This document shows, one piece after another, positions 35,282-43,712 of a stretch of 64,000 nucleotides of DNA (positions within the stretch are counted from its first letter, which is position 1; every line of letters starts with the position of its first letter). A program made the position numbers and the translations under genes. This DNA comes from SB11 sp965249955 (GTDB lineage Bacteria > Bacteroidota > Bacteroidia > UBA8524). The stretch lies in assembly GCA_965249955.1 (NCBI GenBank), contig OZ252261.1:2604001-2668000 (forward strand), given 5' to 3'. The notes below the pieces were generated by a model that worked only from the letters and a program-made list of their open reading frames with translations, searched no databases and was not told where the DNA came from.

Positions 35282-35303
35282 TTAATGCGCTTTTGCGCAT
35301 TAA
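35282..35303. promoter_or_regulatory. Perfect palindrome (operator or leader hairpin)
   Basis: TTAATGCGC and GCGCATTAA form a 9-base perfect inverted repeat around TTTT. It sits between the -7-like box and the leader frame, where an operator or a 5' leader hairpin would lie. It does not match the usual ArgR half-site, so the regulator is unknown. Confidence 0.4.
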
Positions 35304-35318
35304 GTACACACATAAAAA

Positions 35319-35447
35319 ATGAAAAAAAACAAGCTTTCCTTTATGTTTAGCAAGCCTGCTCCGTATAGTGCTTTGCTATCCTTGTTTTCTATTCCTCTAG
35401 GAGTAGTTTTTGTTCAAACTCGTATTGCTTTCATTTCCCGACGCTGA
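35319..35447 (+). CDS. Possible 42-residue leader peptide of the arg operon
   Basis: The short frame begins with ATG and is Lys-rich at the start (MKKNKLSFMF), then hydrophobic. Its three Arg codons all lie near the end (CGT at codon 35, CGA and CGC at 41 and 42), and the stop TGA follows the Arg pair. The stop lies inside a small hairpin (35441-35453), and a terminator-like hairpin follows 22 bases after it. This is the arrangement of a ribosome-stalling leader, but a chance frame cannot be excluded because the antiterminator is not clear. Confidence 0.45.
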   Translation: MKKNKLSFMFSKPAPYSALLSLFSIPLGVVFVQTRIAFISRR

Positions 35448-35469
35448 TAGCGTAGTACCCTCTACCTTA

Positions 35470-35492
35470 TCCTGTTTCGCACAGGACTTTTT
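35470..35492 (+). terminator. Terminator-like hairpin before the arg operon
   Basis: TCCTGT and ACAGGA form a 6-base stem with loop TTCGC, followed by C and five T residues. It lies 23 bases after the stop of the leader frame and 87 bases before the first arg gene, so it could be the attenuator of the operon. Confidence 0.45.
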
Positions 35493-35579
35493 CATCTCAA
35501 TTTTTTCAGATTTAAAAAAATTAACCGTCTTGGCTGTGCCTTGCATTTTTTTGCACGCAGTTGAGGCTATACATAATAC

Positions 35580-36251
35580 ATGCACAAAAAAGATTTTGTG
35601 GTGTGTGTGGCTGAAGAACGTCATGCACACTTTGCACAACAAATATGCGATGAGATGGCTTCATCAGCCAAAGCACGGGGTACAGGAATAGCCAAGCGCA
35701 CGCCCGATTATATACAAATGAAAATGACCGAAGGCAAAGCCATTATTGCCTTTAGCAAAAAAGGTGAGTGGGCTGGCTTTTGCTATATAGAAACGTGGGG
35801 ACACGGCAAGTTTGTTGCCAACTCGGGGCTTATTGTATCGCCAAATTTTCGCAAAAGTGGTTTAGCGCGAGAGATTAAAGAAAAGGTTTTTGACCTTTCG
35901 CGCAAAAAATACCCCACGGCAAAAATATTTGGTCTTACCACTGGTTTAGCGGTAATGAAGATAAACTCAGAGTTGGGGTATGTACCCGTTACCTATTCAG
36001 AACTAACTGATGATGAGGCTTTTTGGAAAGGCTGTCAAAGCTGCATCAATTATGAAATATTGATGAGCAAAGAACGCACCAACTGCATTTGCACCGCCAT
36101 GTTATACGATGCCGAAGAAAAAAAGCGTGGCAAACGCAGGAAATGGGAATTCAGAAAACAATCAAAAATATACGAACGCCTTTTGCGCCTAAAACAATGG
36201 AGTTTTTTGAGGCAATTGAGGGAAGAAAGTAAAAAACTTAAATTATTCTAA
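35580..36251 (+). CDS. GNAT acyltransferase, first gene of the arg operon
   Basis: The 223-residue protein has an N-terminal GNAT fold: EMASSAKARGTGIAKRTPDYI, then the strand IIAFSKKGEWAGFCYI and the acyl-CoA loop region GLIVSPNFRKSGLAREI (R/Q-x-x-G-x-G/A type). The last third is a basic tail (KKRGKRRKWEFRKQ) with Cys residues. It precedes argG by one base. The operon has no ArgA or ArgJ, so this enzyme probably makes the first N-acylated intermediate from glutamate. Whether the acyl donor is succinyl-CoA or acetyl-CoA is inferred only from the ArgF' type. Confidence 0.85.
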   Translation: MHKKDFVVCVAEERHAHFAQQICDEMASSAKARGTGIAKRTPDYIQMKMTEGKAIIAFSKKGEWAGFCYIETWGHGKFVANSGLIVSPNFRKSGLAREIKEKVFDLSRKKYPTAKIFGLTTGLAVMKINSELGYVPVTYSELTDDEAFWKGCQSCINYEILMSKERTNCICTAMLYDAEEKKRGKRRKWEFRKQSKIYERLLRLKQWSFLRQLREESKKLKLF

Positions 36252-36252
36252 C

Positions 36253-37464
36253 ATGAAAAAAGCAGTTTTGGCCTTTAGTGGCGGACTTGATACCACGTAT
36301 TGCGCCGTTTATCTTGACAAAATATTGGGGTGTGAGGTGCACGCCGTAACCGTTAACACAGGTGGTTTTAGTGTTGATGAAGTGGCTACCATTGAGCAAC
36401 ATGCCCACAAATTGGGTGTAACCACTTATACCTGCCTTGATGAACGCGACAACTTTTACAACAAGGTGATACGTTTTTTGGTATATGGCAATATACTAAA
36501 AAACAATACCTACCCACTGTCGGTTAGTGCCGAGCGTATAGTGCAGGCCATTGCCATTGCCCAGTATGCTAAAAAAATAAATGCTGATTGTATTGTACAC
36601 GGTAGCACCGGTGCGGGTAACGACCAAGTGCGGTTTGATATGGTGTTTAATATCCTTGCCCCCAATATTAAGATTATTACACCTATACGAGATAACAAAT
36701 TATCACGAGAAGAAGAACTAGTTTTTTTGAAACGGTATGGCATAACCATAAATTTTGAAAAGGCTATGTACAGTATAAACAAAGGGCTTTGGGGTACATC
36801 AGTAGGAGGGAAGGAAACCCTTACCTCGCATTTACCCTTGCCCGATAGTGCTTACCCAACCCCACTTAGCAAAACAGAGCCAACCGATATTACTCTTAGT
36901 TTTGAAAAAGGAGAGTTAAAAAGCATAAACGGTGAGGATTTCAAAAGTCCTGTTGATGCCATTCTTAAACTTGAAGAACTGGCAGGCGGCTATGCCATTG
37001 GTAGAGATATACACGTAGGTGATACCATTATAGGTATAAAAGGCCGCGTAGGGTTTGAGGCTGCCGCACCACTAATTATTATTAAAGCACACCACGCGCT
37101 TGAGAAACATGCGCTAACCAAATGGCAACTGTATTGGAAAGACCAGTTGGCTGCATGGTATGGCAATTGGATGCACGAAGGCCAATACCTCGACCCAACT
37201 ATGCGAGATATGGAGGTGTTTATGCAAAACACCCAACAAACCGTTAGTGGTGAGGTTTTTGTAACCCTACACCCACATAGGTTTATTATAAACGGCATAC
37301 AATCATCTCACGATTTGATGGGTGCAAAATTTGGCAGCTATGGCGAGATGAATAACGCATGGACAGGCGAAGACGTAAAAGGGTTTGCCAAAATTTTTGG
37401 AAATCAGGTAGCCATTTACCAACAAGTAAACCCAACAGAAAACGATTATGGAAAACAAAATTAA
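36253..37464 (+). CDS. argG: Argininosuccinate synthase
   Basis: ArgG joins citrulline and aspartate using ATP to give argininosuccinate. The 403-residue protein has the ATP P-loop FSGGLDTTYC at residues 8-17 and the conserved block HGSTGAGNDQVRF near 117. It starts one base after the GNAT gene. Its 3' end overlaps the argC start by 17 bases, so the two reading frames share that stretch and translation is probably coupled. The position at the front of the operon differs from the order in many other phyla. Confidence 0.97.
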   Translation: MKKAVLAFSGGLDTTYCAVYLDKILGCEVHAVTVNTGGFSVDEVATIEQHAHKLGVTTYTCLDERDNFYNKVIRFLVYGNILKNNTYPLSVSAERIVQAIAIAQYAKKINADCIVHGSTGAGNDQVRFDMVFNILAPNIKIITPIRDNKLSREEELVFLKRYGITINFEKAMYSINKGLWGTSVGGKETLTSHLPLPDSAYPTPLSKTEPTDITLSFEKGELKSINGEDFKSPVDAILKLEELAGGYAIGRDIHVGDTIIGIKGRVGFEAAAPLIIIKAHHALEKHALTKWQLYWKDQLAAWYGNWMHEGQYLDPTMRDMEVFMQNTQQTVSGEVFVTLHPHRFIINGIQSSHDLMGAKFGSYGEMNNAWTGEDVKGFAKIFGNQVAIYQQVNPTENDYGKQN

Positions 37465-38428
37465 AGCAGGTATAGCAGGTGCTGCAGGTTATACAGGTGG
37501 TGAATTGCTACGTTTATTACTGCTGCATCCCAATGTACAAATACAATTTGCACATAGTAAAAGCAATGCAGGCAAGCCCATACATTATGTGCATGCCGAT
37601 TTGCTGGGCGAAACCAATTTGTTGTTTGCCAGCCAAATAAGCAATGATATTGATGTTTTGTTTTTGTGCTTAGGGCATGGTGATGCAAAAAAGTTTTTAG
37701 CCGAAAACAGCATCCCTGCTACTATTAGAATAATAGATTTAAGTCAGGATTTTAGGCTAAAAGAAAATGCAGGCACTACATGGGCATACGGTCTTACTGA
37801 GTTGAACCGCCAAAAAATAAGCAGTGGCAACTACCATATAGCCAACCCAGGTTGTTTTGCTACTTGTATACAATTGGCTTTACTGCCTTTAGCTCAAGCA
37901 GGCTTGCTACAAACCGATGTGCATATAAATGCCACTACAGGTTCTACAGGGGCAGGACAATCGCCAAGTGCTACGAGCCATTTTAGTTGGCGCGCCAATA
38001 ACCTTTCGGTATACAAAGCTTTTGAGCACCAGCACTTAAACGAAATTGGCGAAAGCCTTTTGCAGTTGCAGCCTTTGCTAAATGCACCGCTAAATTTTAT
38101 CCCACAACGCGGAAATTTTGCTCGTGGCATACACGCATCCGTATATACCCAATGCACACTACCTATAGAAGAAGCCATTGCTATATACGATGGTTATTAT
38201 AGTACACACCCGTTTGTACACATTAGCTTAAAGCCTATTGATTTAAAACAGGTGGTGAATACAAACAAATGCCTGTTGCATATAGAAAAACATGGCAATA
38301 TGCTAATGATAACCAGTGTAATAGATAACCTGCTAAAAGGCGCATCAGGGCAGGCAGTGCAAAATATGAACCTTGTTTTTGGTTTAAACGAAACCGCAGG
38401 ATTGAAGCTTAAACCCGTAGCATTTTAA
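37448..38428 (+). CDS. argC: N-acyl-gamma-glutamyl-phosphate reductase
   Basis: ArgC reduces the acyl-glutamyl phosphate to the semialdehyde with NADPH. The 326-residue protein has the NADPH motif GAAGYTGGELLRLL at 10-23 and the catalytic Cys in ANPGCFATCIQLALLPL near residue 138. GSTGAGQSPS and EHQHLNEI are other family motifs. It overlaps argG by 17 bases and precedes argD by 17. Confidence 0.97.
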   Translation: MENKIKAGIAGAAGYTGGELLRLLLLHPNVQIQFAHSKSNAGKPIHYVHADLLGETNLLFASQISNDIDVLFLCLGHGDAKKFLAENSIPATIRIIDLSQDFRLKENAGTTWAYGLTELNRQKISSGNYHIANPGCFATCIQLALLPLAQAGLLQTDVHINATTGSTGAGQSPSATSHFSWRANNLSVYKAFEHQHLNEIGESLLQLQPLLNAPLNFIPQRGNFARGIHASVYTQCTLPIEEAIAIYDGYYSTHPFVHISLKPIDLKQVVNTNKCLLHIEKHGNMLMITSVIDNLLKGASGQAVQNMNLVFGLNETAGLKLKPVAF

Positions 38429-38445
38429 TTTTAAAGAGTAAAAAC

Positions 38446-39588
38446 ATGAATTTATTTGACGTTTACCCCTTGTTTAATATTGAACCCGTAAAGGCGGAGG
38501 GATCTTATATTTGGGATGCCAAAGGCACAAAATACCTCGATTTGTATGGCGGGCATGCTGTAATTTCCATTGGGCACAAGCATCCACACTATGTGTTGCA
38601 GCTTACAGAACAGTTAAACAATATTGCCTTTTACTCCAATGCCGTAAAAATGCCATTGCAAACTCAATTGGCAGAAAAGCTTGGCAAACTTTCGGGGTAC
38701 GAGGATTATAATTTTTTCCTTTGTAACTCAGGAGCCGAAGCCAACGAGAATGCACTTAAACTGGCATCATTTCACAATGGACGAAAAAAAATTATAGCTT
38801 TTAGCAAATCGTTTCACGGGCGAACCTCGCTTGCAGTTGCTGCTACTGATGATGAATCTATAGCATCGCCCGTTAATCAAACAGAAAATATTACTTTTTT
38901 ACCTTTTAACAATATTGAAGCAGCCAGTCAACACATTACCGATGAGGTTTGTGCGGTAATAATAGAAGGCATACAAGGTGTAGGGGGCGTACAAATACCC
39001 ACTACTAAGTTTTTGCAACACCTTTCGGCTCTTTGCGAAAAAACTGGTGCGATACTTATTTTAGACGAAGTACAATCGGGCTATGGGCGTTCGGGCAAGT
39101 TTTTTGCTCACCAGCATGCAGGCATCAAACCTCATATTATCACAGTAGCAAAAGGCATGGGTAATGGTTTCCCTATTGGCGGAGTGTTTATCAACCGTAT
39201 GTTTAAAGCTAAATATGGTTTGTTGGGCACTACATTTGGAGGTAACTACCTTGCTTGTTCCGCTGCCATAGCTGTTTTGGATGTGATTGAACGTGAAGAG
39301 TTGCTGCAAAATGCAGCTGAAATGGGAGCATACATTACTAATGCCCTTAAAAAACACAGTAGTATAAAAGAAATACGTGGTTTGGGTTTAATGATAGGTA
39401 TAGAAATGTTCTCGCCTTGTGCACCGGTGCGTAGCGATTTGTTATTTAAGCACCACATTTTCACAGGATCATCGTCAGATAAAAATACCCTACGCATATT
39501 GCCTGCACTTAGCCTCACCCAAAGCGATGCCGATATTTTCATAGATGCCTTTAATCAAGTATTACCCAATACCCTTCCGCAGTCATGA
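38446..39588 (+). CDS. argD: N-acylornithine aminotransferase
   Basis: ArgD transfers an amino group from glutamate to the acylated semialdehyde, giving N-acylornithine, with PLP as cofactor. The 380-residue protein shows the class III pattern: FLCNSGAEANENALKLA, the cofactor-binding ILDEVQSGYGRSG at about 204-216, and the Schiff-base Lys in TVAKGMGNGFPIGG. In Bacteroidota the substrate may be the succinylated form. It overlaps the next gene by four bases (ATGA). Confidence 0.96.
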   Translation: MNLFDVYPLFNIEPVKAEGSYIWDAKGTKYLDLYGGHAVISIGHKHPHYVLQLTEQLNNIAFYSNAVKMPLQTQLAEKLGKLSGYEDYNFFLCNSGAEANENALKLASFHNGRKKIIAFSKSFHGRTSLAVAATDDESIASPVNQTENITFLPFNNIEAASQHITDEVCAVIIEGIQGVGGVQIPTTKFLQHLSALCEKTGAILILDEVQSGYGRSGKFFAHQHAGIKPHIITVAKGMGNGFPIGGVFINRMFKAKYGLLGTTFGGNYLACSAAIAVLDVIEREELLQNAAEMGAYITNALKKHSSIKEIRGLGLMIGIEMFSPCAPVRSDLLFKHHIFTGSSSDKNTLRILPALSLTQSDADIFIDAFNQVLPNTLPQS

Positions 39589-40532
39589 AACAGTTTATAA
39601 GTGTAAACGATGTGGTTGATATAGAGGCATTGTTGCAAGAAGCTCTCTCTCTAAAAAAGCAACCATACAGTTTTGCTCATTTGGGCAAAAATAAAACACT
39701 AGGGCTTATTTTTATGAACCCCAGTTTACGCACCCGTCTGAGCACACAAAAAGCGGCAACAAACTTGGGTATGCAGGTAATGGCGATGAATATTGATAAA
39801 GACGGCTGGACGCTTGAGCTGCAAGAAGGTACTGTGATGAATGGCACTACCGTAGAGCATATAAAAGATGCCGCCGCTGTTATGGGCTTGTATTGTGATA
39901 TTATTGGTATACGCAGCTTTCCATCCTTAAAAAATAAGGAAGACGATTATAACGAGGTGTTACTACACAAATTTATACAATACTGTGGCGTACCCGTTGT
40001 TAGCCTTGAGTCGGCCACCTTGCACCCTTTGCAAAGCTTTGCCGATTTAATCACCATAAAAGAAAATTGGCGCCAAACCCACAAACCCAAAGTAGTGCTT
40101 ACATGGGCGCCACATATAAAACCCTTGCCACAGGCCGTTGCCAACTCGTTTGCACAATGGATGGGCAGGGCAGAGGTAGATTTTGTAATTACTCATCCCG
40201 AAGGCTTTGAGTTGGACAAGCAGTTTACTGCAAGCGCTACCATCACCCACAACCAAAATGAAGCATTGGCAGGGGCTGATTTTGTGTACGTAAAAAATTG
40301 GTCGGCATATACCGATTATGGTAAAACCCTTAGTCAGGCTGATAGTTGGATGCTTACTCCACAGCAAATGGAGCAAACCCATACCGCAAAAATAATGCAC
40401 TGTTTGCCTGTGCGAAGAAACCTAGAACTTAGCGATGCGTTGATAGATGGGCAAAATTCACTGGTTTTGCAGCAAGCCAATAACCGCTTGTTTGCCGCTC
40501 AAGCTGTGCTTAAACAAATGCTTACTCTGTAA
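39585..40532 (+). CDS. argF': N-succinyl/acetylornithine carbamoyltransferase (ArgF')
   Basis: This 315-residue enzyme transfers a carbamoyl group to an N-acylated ornithine. It has FMNPSLRTRLSTQKAA (carbamoyl phosphate site, 43-58) and the C-terminal MHCLPVRRN motif. The family split between succinyl and acetyl forms is known to turn on one residue: Glu92 in the Xanthomonas acetyl enzyme, Pro90 in the Bacteroides succinyl enzyme. Here the position, by my alignment, is Val90 (GTTVEHI). In the published swap work, as I recall, Val in place of Glu also gave succinyl preference, so the succinyl form is favoured. Confidence 0.94.
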   Translation: MKQFISVNDVVDIEALLQEALSLKKQPYSFAHLGKNKTLGLIFMNPSLRTRLSTQKAATNLGMQVMAMNIDKDGWTLELQEGTVMNGTTVEHIKDAAAVMGLYCDIIGIRSFPSLKNKEDDYNEVLLHKFIQYCGVPVVSLESATLHPLQSFADLITIKENWRQTHKPKVVLTWAPHIKPLPQAVANSFAQWMGRAEVDFVITHPEGFELDKQFTASATITHNQNEALAGADFVYVKNWSAYTDYGKTLSQADSWMLTPQQMEQTHTAKIMHCLPVRRNLELSDALIDGQNSLVLQQANNRLFAAQAVLKQMLTL

Positions 40533-40543
40533 ATTATAAACCT

Positions 40544-41338
40544 ATGAATAACGAAAAACTATACATAGTAAAAATTGGCGGTAACGTTGTTGATGATGCC
40601 GAAAAGCTACAAAAGTTTCTAGCCGATTTTGCATCGATAAAAGACAAAAAAATATTGGTACACGGAGGTGGCAAAATTGCTACCCAATTGGCTGAAAAGC
40701 TAGGTATTGAGGTAAATATGGTAAACGGCCGCCGCATTACCGATGCAAAAACACTTGATGTAACCCTGATGGTGTATGCAGGGCTAGCCAATAAAAATAT
40801 TGTAGCCAAGTTGCAGGCATTGCACTGCAATGCAATTGGATTAAGCGGTGCCGATGCCTCAATTATTACAGCACACAAGCGTGCAAATGCCGAAATTGAT
40901 TATGGCTTTGTGGGCGATATAGACCAAGTAAATACCACCATATTGCAAAACCTAATTAATAGTGGGTTTACTCCAGTAATGGCACCCATAACCCACAATG
41001 GTAAGGGCCAATTACTAAACACCAATGCAGATACTATTGCCGCAAAACTTGCCACCTCTTTTGCAAATACGTATCAAGTGCAACTGGTGTATTGCTTTGA
41101 AAAATACGGTGTATTGCGCAATGTGGAAGATAGAACCTCTGTGATACCGCGTATTGATGAAAAATACCGTGTAGAACTGGAAGCGAAGGGTATAATTGCA
41201 AAAGGTATGTTACCCAAAATAAACAACGCTTTTGAGGCCATAAATAATGGTGTAAACACAGTGGTAATTGGCCATTCAAAAAGCGTACTTGATTTAATAA
41301 ACCCCGATACTAATGCAGGAACAACAATTAGTAAATAA
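40544..41338 (+). CDS. argB: N-acylglutamate kinase
   Basis: ArgB phosphorylates N-acylglutamate. The 264-residue protein has the N-terminal IVKIGGNVVDD, the glycine-rich VHGGGKIATQLAEKLG at 43-58, and the Asn-Gly-Arg segment MVNGRRITDAKTL. The ATP-binding end includes MLPKINNAFEAINNGV. The enzyme is normally feedback inhibited by arginine in some bacteria. It overlaps the deacylase gene by 26 bases. Confidence 0.96.
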   Translation: MNNEKLYIVKIGGNVVDDAEKLQKFLADFASIKDKKILVHGGGKIATQLAEKLGIEVNMVNGRRITDAKTLDVTLMVYAGLANKNIVAKLQALHCNAIGLSGADASIITAHKRANAEIDYGFVGDIDQVNTTILQNLINSGFTPVMAPITHNGKGQLLNTNADTIAAKLATSFANTYQVQLVYCFEKYGVLRNVEDRTSVIPRIDEKYRVELEAKGIIAKGMLPKINNAFEAINNGVNTVVIGHSKSVLDLINPDTNAGTTISK

Positions 41339-42398
41339 TATAGAAAAGCTATATACAGAAGCGGTTGAATTGTTGCAACAACTCATTTCCACTCCATCTT
41401 TCAGCAAAGAAGAAGACAAAACCGCCGCCTTGTTAGTTGATTTTATGGAAGTGAGGGGCATTACCACAAACCGCAAAGGCAATAATGTGTGGGCGGTAAA
41501 CAAACATTACAATGCTGCCAAGCCAAGCATACTACTCAACTCTCATCACGATACTGTAAAACCCAATGCCAATTATACCCTTAATCCCTTTAGCCCAATA
41601 ATAGCTGATGGAAAACTGTATGGTTTGGGTAGTAATGATGCAGGTGCTTCGTTGGTATCGTTATTAGCCACCTTTATTCATTTTTATGCTAATGAAGATT
41701 TAAAATACAATTTGGTTTACGTGGCATCGGCCGAAGAAGAAAACTCAGGGCTAAACGGTATTGAGTTGGCATTGCCCGAAATTGGTGCCATAGAGTTTGC
41801 CATTGTAGGCGAACCTACCCAAATGCACATGGCCATTGCCGAAAAGGGTTTGATGGTGCTGGATTGTACTGTAAAAGGGAAAGCAGGGCACGCCGCTCGC
41901 GAAGAAGGAGAAAACGCCCTATACAAAGCACTTGCCGATATTGAGTGGTTTAAAACATACCAATTTCCCAAAGTATCGCCTACGTTGGGCAAAATCAAAA
42001 TGTCGGTAACGGTAATACAAGCAGGCAGTTTGCACAATATGGTGCCCGAAACCTGCACATTTACAGTTGATGTACGTTGTACTGATGCCTACACGCTTGA
42101 AGAACTGTTTGAAACCATTAAGGCTAACGTTAACTGTGCGGTAGCTCCTCGCTCGTTGCGTATGCGCCCATCATCAATTGATATTAACCACGCCGTTGTA
42201 CAAAGTGGCATTTCACTGGGCAGAGAAAGCTACGGCTCACCCACCACTTCCGATCAAGCATTAATGCCTTTTCCTTCACTGAAAATGGGAGTGGGCGATT
42301 CGGCACGCTCTCACACGGCCGATGAATTTGTATACCTGCACGAAATAAAAGAGGGTATTAACCTATATATACAACTATTAACTCCGCTACTGGTATGA
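41313..42398 (+). CDS. argE: M20 deacylase, acylornithine/acylcitrulline deacylase
   Basis: The 361-residue zinc peptidase has the M20 motifs: ILLNSHHDTVKPN with the metal-binding His-Asp near 74-80, GLGSNDAGASLVSLLA with the bridging Asp, ASAEEENSG with the catalytic Glu, and SHTADEFVYLHE near the end. In this pathway it removes the acyl group from N-acylcitrulline, since the carbamoyltransferase acts on the acylated substrate. It overlaps argB by 26 bases and argH by four (ATGA). Confidence 0.92.
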   Translation: MQEQQLVNNIEKLYTEAVELLQQLISTPSFSKEEDKTAALLVDFMEVRGITTNRKGNNVWAVNKHYNAAKPSILLNSHHDTVKPNANYTLNPFSPIIADGKLYGLGSNDAGASLVSLLATFIHFYANEDLKYNLVYVASAEEENSGLNGIELALPEIGAIEFAIVGEPTQMHMAIAEKGLMVLDCTVKGKAGHAAREEGENALYKALADIEWFKTYQFPKVSPTLGKIKMSVTVIQAGSLHNMVPETCTFTVDVRCTDAYTLEELFETIKANVNCAVAPRSLRMRPSSIDINHAVVQSGISLGRESYGSPTTSDQALMPFPSLKMGVGDSARSHTADEFVYLHEIKEGINLYIQLLTPLLV

Positions 42399-43693
42399 AA
42401 CTTTGGCAAAAAGATAAACAACAAACCGCCGATTGGATAGAAGAATTTACGGTAGGTCGTGATCGAGAATTTGATTTGCAACTGGCTGAATATGATGTTA
42501 TGGGATCAATAGCCCATACAACTATGTTGCAAAGTATTGGCTTGCTTACGGCTGAAGAGTTTATGAATATACACGCAGCACTAAACGCCATACTTGCGGA
42601 AATACACGCAGGTAATTTTAAAATAGATGATGGGGCAGAAGATATACACTCACAAATAGAATTAATGCTTACCCAGCGCATTGGCGAAGACGGTAAAAAA
42701 ATACATAGCGGGCGTAGCCGAAACGACCAAGTATTGCTTGATTTAAAACTATACCTGCGTGCCGAGCTAAAGCATATAGCCCAAGAAACAAATGCTCTTT
42801 TTGGTGATTTAATAAGTTTGAGCAATACCCACCAAAACAAACTATTGCCGGGCTATACCCATTTGCAATTGGCCATGCCATCATCATTTGGATTGTGGTT
42901 TGGTGCCTATGCCGAAAGTTTAGTGGATGATATGGAAATGGTACAGGCTGCTTACAATATTTGCAATAAAAACCCATTAGGCTCGGGGGCGGGTTATGGC
43001 TCTTCTTTCCCGCTTGATAGAGCACTTACTACAAAGTTATTGGATTTTGATAGCATGAATTATAATGTGGTATATGCGCAAATGACAAGGGGGAAAACAG
43101 AAAAAGCTGTGGCAACTGCTTTGGCATCAATAGCAGCAACGCTTTCAAAATTTGCCTACGATGTGTGCCTGTATATGAACCAAAACTTTGGTTTTATTAG
43201 CTTTCCTGATGAGCTAACTACCGGATCAAGCATTATGCCGCACAAAAAAAATCCAGATGTTTTTGAATTGATACGTGCCAAATGTAACCGCATACAAGCC
43301 TTGCCTAACGAGATTACATTGCTTATAAACAACCTGCCATCGGGCTATCACCGCGATATGCAAATAACCAAAGAGGCACTTTTTCCCGCTATTACAGAAT
43401 TATTGAACTGTATAAGCACTTGCCGCCTTATGCTGCAACATATTATTGTAAAAGATGAGATATTGGAGAAAGAAAAATATGCCCAGTTGTTTAGTGTAGA
43501 ACGGGTAAACCATTTGGTATTGCAGGGTACACCCTTTAGGGATGCGTATAAACAAGTTGCCAAAGAGATTGAGGAAGACTGCTTCAACGCTCCTGATCAA
43601 CTAAATCATACTCACGCTGGCAGTATGGGTAATTTATGCAATGGTGAAATAGAAAAGGCAATGCAAAAATTTGAGGGTTTGTATAAGGACTAA
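42395..43693 (+). CDS. argH: Argininosuccinate lyase
   Basis: ArgH splits argininosuccinate into arginine and fumarate, the last step. The 432-residue protein has the lyase-1 signature GSSIMPHKKNPD and the early motif SGRSRNDQVLLDLKLYL. TTGS before the signature holds the catalytic Ser loop. It is the last gene of the operon; no clear terminator follows, and the convergent OmpA gene begins 19 bases later. Confidence 0.97.
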   Translation: MKLWQKDKQQTADWIEEFTVGRDREFDLQLAEYDVMGSIAHTTMLQSIGLLTAEEFMNIHAALNAILAEIHAGNFKIDDGAEDIHSQIELMLTQRIGEDGKKIHSGRSRNDQVLLDLKLYLRAELKHIAQETNALFGDLISLSNTHQNKLLPGYTHLQLAMPSSFGLWFGAYAESLVDDMEMVQAAYNICNKNPLGSGAGYGSSFPLDRALTTKLLDFDSMNYNVVYAQMTRGKTEKAVATALASIAATLSKFAYDVCLYMNQNFGFISFPDELTTGSSIMPHKKNPDVFELIRAKCNRIQALPNEITLLINNLPSGYHRDMQITKEALFPAITELLNCISTCRLMLQHIIVKDEILEKEKYAQLFSVERVNHLVLQGTPFRDAYKQVAKEIEEDCFNAPDQLNHTHAGSMGNLCNGEIEKAMQKFEGLYKD

Positions 43694-43712
43694 TATCAAA
43701 TATTAATGCACT

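Larger units (their letters stand above)
35116..35579. promoter_or_regulatory. Divergent control region ahead of the arginine operon
   Basis: This 464-base stretch contains a -7-like box TATATTCG at 35262-35269 (one mismatch), a perfect palindrome at 35282-35303, a short open frame at 35319-35447 and two hairpins after it. It carries no other gene. Its position suggests control of the eight-gene arg operon, since the YdeI gene on the other side seems unrelated. Confidence 0.5.

Noticed and set aside
35397..35642. Minus-strand frame of 81 codons in the arg leader region
   Set aside because: No family words, starts inside the first arg gene, and crosses the predicted attenuator.
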